Part shown: piece by piece, positions 60,465-64,000 of the stretch
Layout of the letters: each line of letters opens with the position of its first letter
Numbering within the stretch: position 1 is the first letter of the stretch
Source of the DNA: Maratus speciosus
Taxonomy: Eukaryota > Arthropoda > Arachnida > Araneae > Salticidae
Assembly (NCBI GenBank): GCA_963932465.1
Contig: OZ010786.1
Location: 596,801,038 to 596,865,037 of the forward strand
Length of the DNA: 64,000 bases
Direction: 5' to 3'
Translations under genes and position numbers: made by a program
Notes under the pieces: model-generated
The model's database searches: none
The model's input: only the letters and a program-made list of their open reading frames with translations
Told to the model about the DNA's origin: nothing

Positions 60465-60671
60465 GGCACAGATGTCATATTCGCCCCATATTGGCGCGAT
60501 TTTTTTCTGACTCCAATGTCATATACGCAATGTATACTTTATCGGCGCCAAAGTGTCGTTATTTTGCTTGATATGGTAACCCGGATGTTGTTGTTTATGC
60601 TGTTGATGTTTTCGCCAAATCAGCGTCGGAAAAATAACGCGCCAATATGGGTCGAATATGACATCTGTGAC
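60465..60671. mobile_element. Merlin-type MITE family A, copy A4
   Basis: 207 bp. Exact TSD aatttttt at 60457-60464 and 60672-60679. The right end reads CTGTGAC for CTGTGCC. Confidence 0.95.
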
Positions 60672-60738
60672 AATTTTTTTACGTTTATTTCTTCTATCTT
60701 GAATCACGTCTGTTCAGCACATTTTTCTATAAAAACAG

Positions 60739-60944
60739 GGCACACATGTCATATTCGCCCCATATTGGCGCGATTATTTTCTGACGCCAATGTCATATAC
60801 GCAATGTATACTTAACAGGCGCCAAAGTGTCGTTATTTTGCTTGATATTGTAACCCGGATGTTGTTGTTTATGCTGTTGATGTTTTCGCCAAATCGACAT
60901 CGGAAAAAATCGCGCCAATATGGGGCGAATAGGACAAATGTACC
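60739..60944. mobile_element. Merlin-type MITE family A, copy A5
   Basis: 206 bp. Exact TSD aaaaacag at 60731-60738 and 60945-60952. Its right TSD overlaps the left TSD of A6. Confidence 0.95.
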
Positions 60945-60955
60945 AAAAACAGCAT

Positions 60956-61162
60956 GGTACAGATGTCATATTCGCCCCATATTGGCGCGATTTTTTTCTG
61001 CAGCCAATATCATGTAGGCAATAGGTACTTAACTTGCACCAAAGTGTCGTTATTTTGCTTGATGTGGTAACCCGGATTATGTTGTTTATGCTGTTGATGT
61101 TTTCGCCAAATTGGCAACCGAAAAAAATCGCGCCAATATGGGGAGAATATGACATCTGTGCC
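60956..61162. mobile_element. Merlin-type MITE family A, copy A6
   Basis: 207 bp. Exact TSD aacagcat at 60948-60955 and 61163-61170. It lies only 11 bp from A5. Confidence 0.95.
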
Positions 61163-61170
61163 AACAGCAT

Positions 61171-61528
61171 ATGTTCAGCATATTTTTCTATTAGAAAAGT
61201 TTAATGTGTTGCGCTATCGTTAAACCATTTCAGAAACTTTGTTCAATTTTCCTAATGTAAACAGGCACAGAGCTGTTATGGTGAGTCATTTACATTTTAG
61301 AATTGTTCACATAAAAAGTTTCGCTCATTGAGATACTATTTCGCCTCTCTTTTAATACAATGTTAATGATGTCACCGCCGGTCGCAGCACCATGCAAAAG
61401 TTTACATGAGAAAAGGGAACCGATGTTGGCATTCAACCAACACTGAATTACCTCTATGTTTTTTATAGTGTTTATTTTTTTTCTCATACAGACGATAATG
61501 GCAACTCAAAGCGGCAACGGTTTTCTTT

Positions 61529-61559
<31 letters not shown>

Positions 61560-61640
61560 GTAAGGTTTGTTCTATTCTTTTAGGAAATTAATAATGAAGT
61601 AGAGATGTAATATAGAATATGTTTTTTAACAAAGGAATAT
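61171..61640. other. intergenic DNA with a long poly(T) run
   Basis: A homopolymer run of about 35 T, broken once by C, lies at 61523-61559. No gene is visible; ORFs are short. Confidence 0.5.
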
Positions 61641-61840
61641 GGCACAGATGTCATATTCGCCCCATATTGGCACGATTTTTTTCGGTTGCCAATTTGGCGA
61701 AAACATCAACAGCATAAACAACCTGGGTTACCACATCAAGCAAAATAACGACACTTGGCGCAAGTTAAGTGCCCGTTCCCTATATGATATTGTCGTCAGA
61801 AAAAAATCGCGCCAATATGGGGCGAATATGACATTTGTGC
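61641..61840. mobile_element. Merlin-type MITE family A, copy A7
   Basis: 200 bp. Ends GGCACAGATGTCATATTCG and CGAATATGACATTTGTGC. Flanks aggaatat and agaaatac agree at 6 of 8. Its interior is inverted relative to A3-A6. Confidence 0.85.
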
Positions 61841-61844
61841 AGAA

Positions 61845-62370
61845 ATACCTTTTTTCAATAATTTAGAGTATTTTTCATTTGAAATGAATGAGTAATGAAT
61901 GAAATGAATTGATATGAATAAAATTTTTATTTATACTGTCATTTATAAATATGATAAATAAGTTAGAAGGATAAACATTTTATACAGTCGGACTGTATTT
62001 AAAAGAACTGATTTTTCTCATGGACAACTATATGTAATTATTTCAAGATGCAAAGAGGAAGGACATTTAAAAATATATGTCGGAGATACTGAAAAGCAAG
62101 GTCAACTTTTAAATAACAAAAAAGTTTTACAAAAAATGTCGTATATCCTGAAGTTTTCCGACCAAATGTTAATTTACACTTAAATTGCATTTTTTATGTA
62201 TTCATTATACATAGTTTTTCATAAATGTTTTTCTTTTTAAAAATGTGTTATTTTCATCTATCACGGTGGAACAAGTGAGAAAAACTCATTTTCTTGCGGA
62301 TGTGTTGTATATAACAGATCGATATATTACATTTTCCGTCATTTTTGACGGGCTATCTTTCTAGTTATAT
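61845..62370. other. AT-rich intergenic DNA, no gene seen
   Basis: A short run based on gaatga/aatgaat lies at about 61880-61915. Nothing else is recognisable. Confidence 0.45.
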
Positions 62371-63640
62371 ATATAAAATTCAAACGGAAATTTCGTTCCG
62401 AACGCCTAGATTTCGAGTTCTACAGCATGGGTTTTTACGGAACTTATACCGTTAGATTGGTACTATTTCAGGGAAGGTTTTAAGCTATAACACATCATTA
62501 TACCTAGATTAGTTGTAGAATTATGACGGAAAGTTCTGTTATTTTGCACAAAAAGGTTACCATTTTATTTCTTGGCGAAAATTATAGTTGATAAAAAAAA
62601 TTGAAATGGTTGTACAACTCGGAAAAAAATTGTTACTAATTTTATTTAAAAGAAAAAAAGTAAAAGGAGATAAAAAGAAAAACAGTTTTGACGAATGGTA
62701 TTATTATACAACGAAAATATCGAATTTAAACATGAAAGTGAATGTTCGTAATGCTTAAAAATTTATTCAATATGAAAGATTGTAGTTTATAACTATATTT
62801 GGCAATTTATCTCTTGCGTCAGGTTAAGAAAAATGCATCAGAAAATTTTATAAGGCGATATCTGTGACAATTTTATTTATTTTTTTATTACTTTTTTTTA
62901 TTTAACTCATCCATCATGCGACTTGCAGAAAAAACTACCAGATGTAATTATAAAAATAACGGTACTTATGAGTTACATATTGCTTTTTTACGATTTCATT
63001 TTACCGCCAAGCAGTTTAATTTTAAGCCAAAAATACATAACGTGGCATCGGTTTGAGCGACCTTCACAATATTGGTTATTTTTCAAGTAGACGACTGCAT
63101 TTTTGGAAAAATCTAATTCTACTTATTTATATATATATATATATATATAATTCAAATGGAAATTTCATTCCGCTTGCTTAGAACATGAGTTCTGCTGAAC
63201 TTACACTGTTAGATCGGTAATTTTTCGGAAAAGGTTTTAGAACATAATACGCCGTTATAAGTTGCTTGGTATTTAATTATGGTTTAAAGTTCTTTAATGA
63301 GATGAACCTGATAATGAAAAATTCGCCTTTTTAAAAGATACTGCCGAATGTATTTCGATGGAGCTTGGACTGGTAATTAGATAATTTTCCAGGGAAGGTT
63401 TCAGTATACAACATGTCATTCTACGTTGATCAGCCATACAGTTTTGGGGGAAATTCTGTAATCTGCTGAACTCAATTATCGCAATAGACTTTTTTAAAAG
63501 TTATAATAAACGGTTTTTGATAGAATTTGCATTGTTAGTTTGGCAATTTTTTAGAGATAGTTTTAGTATATAATATATTGTTCGACACTGTTTAGTCATA
63601 GAGCAATGAGGTAAATTCTGTAATTTTCCAATATAGGCCC
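62371..63640. repeat. degenerate dispersed/tandem repeat cluster
   Basis: Two stretches beginning atataaaattcaaacgg (62371) and atataattcaaatgg (63144) share the order ggaaatttc-ttccg, gagttct, ggaaggttt-like, then attatg. Two further partial copies (about 63390 and 63530) repeat the aggttt(c/t)agtata and attctgtaat phrases. Non-coding. Confidence 0.5.
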
Positions 63641-63699
63641 TATGCGAGGTGGAAGAAATGGAGTTCGCGAAAGAAGGAAAGTTTTCATGCAAGTTTTTG

Positions 63700-63955
63700 T
63701 TCAATAATTATATAATTTATTTACTATAAAGAAGACATTTATCTCTTTTTTATATAAAAACAGAAGTAAATTGTATGTAAATAACAAAAATATTAACATT
63801 CATATATAAAAAGTTTATATACAGGAATACGTATTTGAAAAAGGCTTAAGTTCATTTTATTTGTTTTTATAGTTGTTCATATCATTTTTCTCCAAATCTC
63901 ACTTTCTGAAGACCGAATTGCGCCAAGCTTTTAAACATATAACAGTACCCACTGA
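63700..63955. repeat. fragment related to the outer GGTACTTTACC element
   Basis: The run aataattatataatttattt to gaattgcgccaagctttta parallels 58855-59400 and 34900-35150 (shared acagaagtaaattgtat and ctcactttctgaagaccg). It continues toward the window end without a visible terminus. Confidence 0.55.
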
Positions 63956-64000
63956 TCTTAAAATAACGAAAATTGGAAAGTAAATGTAGTTTGTAAATTA

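Noticed and set aside
60438..61170. Two 125-codon ORFs and several shorter ones sharing cysteine-, histidine- and arginine-containing phrases
   Set aside because: They read through the termini and interiors of family A MITEs. The similarity comes from the repeated DNA.

Overview
This window is a gene-poor, very AT-rich stretch of a eukaryotic nuclear genome. The mix of mobile elements (Merlin, piggyBac-like TTAA elements, hAT-like, Tigger/pogo-like and mariner-like elements, a Penelope-like retroelement with a GIY-YIG domain, and tRNA-derived short elements) fits a metazoan, most likely an arthropod; I cannot name the species. No intact host gene is recognisable. Almost every short ORF is chance or lies inside a repeat. 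The only sequences with recognisable protein ancestry are a Penelope-like fragment (two copies), a broken Merlin transposase, and a multi-frame remnant of unknown identity near 28 kb.

Layout. 1-4 kb: diffuse AT-rich DNA with tRNA-derived short elements and a hAT-like MITE. 4.0-16.1 kb: a direct tandem duplication of a roughly 5.5-kb ancestral segment. Each copy carries a Penelope-like fragment, and they differ by three 200-bp TTAA-type MITEs and one 441-bp element, each with its empty site preserved in the other copy. 16-34 kb: a field of separate terminal-inverted-repeat elements, many with exact target-site duplications (TSDs), including a four-deep nest at 30.9-33.0 kb. 34.6-55.2 kb: a tandem array of five 4.0-kb non-coding units. 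A block of exactly four periods (36368-52355) is nearly identical, and its edges lie in mid-unit. 55-62 kb: a Merlin cluster with a 1.96-kb relic of a once-autonomous element, its transposase split by a 196-bp MITE, seven copies of that MITE family (GGCACAGATG ends, 8-bp TSDs) and three copies of a second family (GGTACTTCTT ends). 62-64 kb: degenerate repeats.

How the parts relate. The Merlin relic has an 8-bp TSD and GGTAC-type ends, and the short families around it share the TSD length and GG...CC ends, so they are plausibly its non-autonomous relatives. A TTGGCG/CGCCAA motif recurs in these elements and in the 4-kb units. tRNA-like sequences occur at four loci as head-to-head inverted pairs, three of them within the arms of longer foldback elements. 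One such foldback contains the right breakpoint of the 6-kb duplication, and another was inserted into the last 4-kb unit with a 10-bp TSD.
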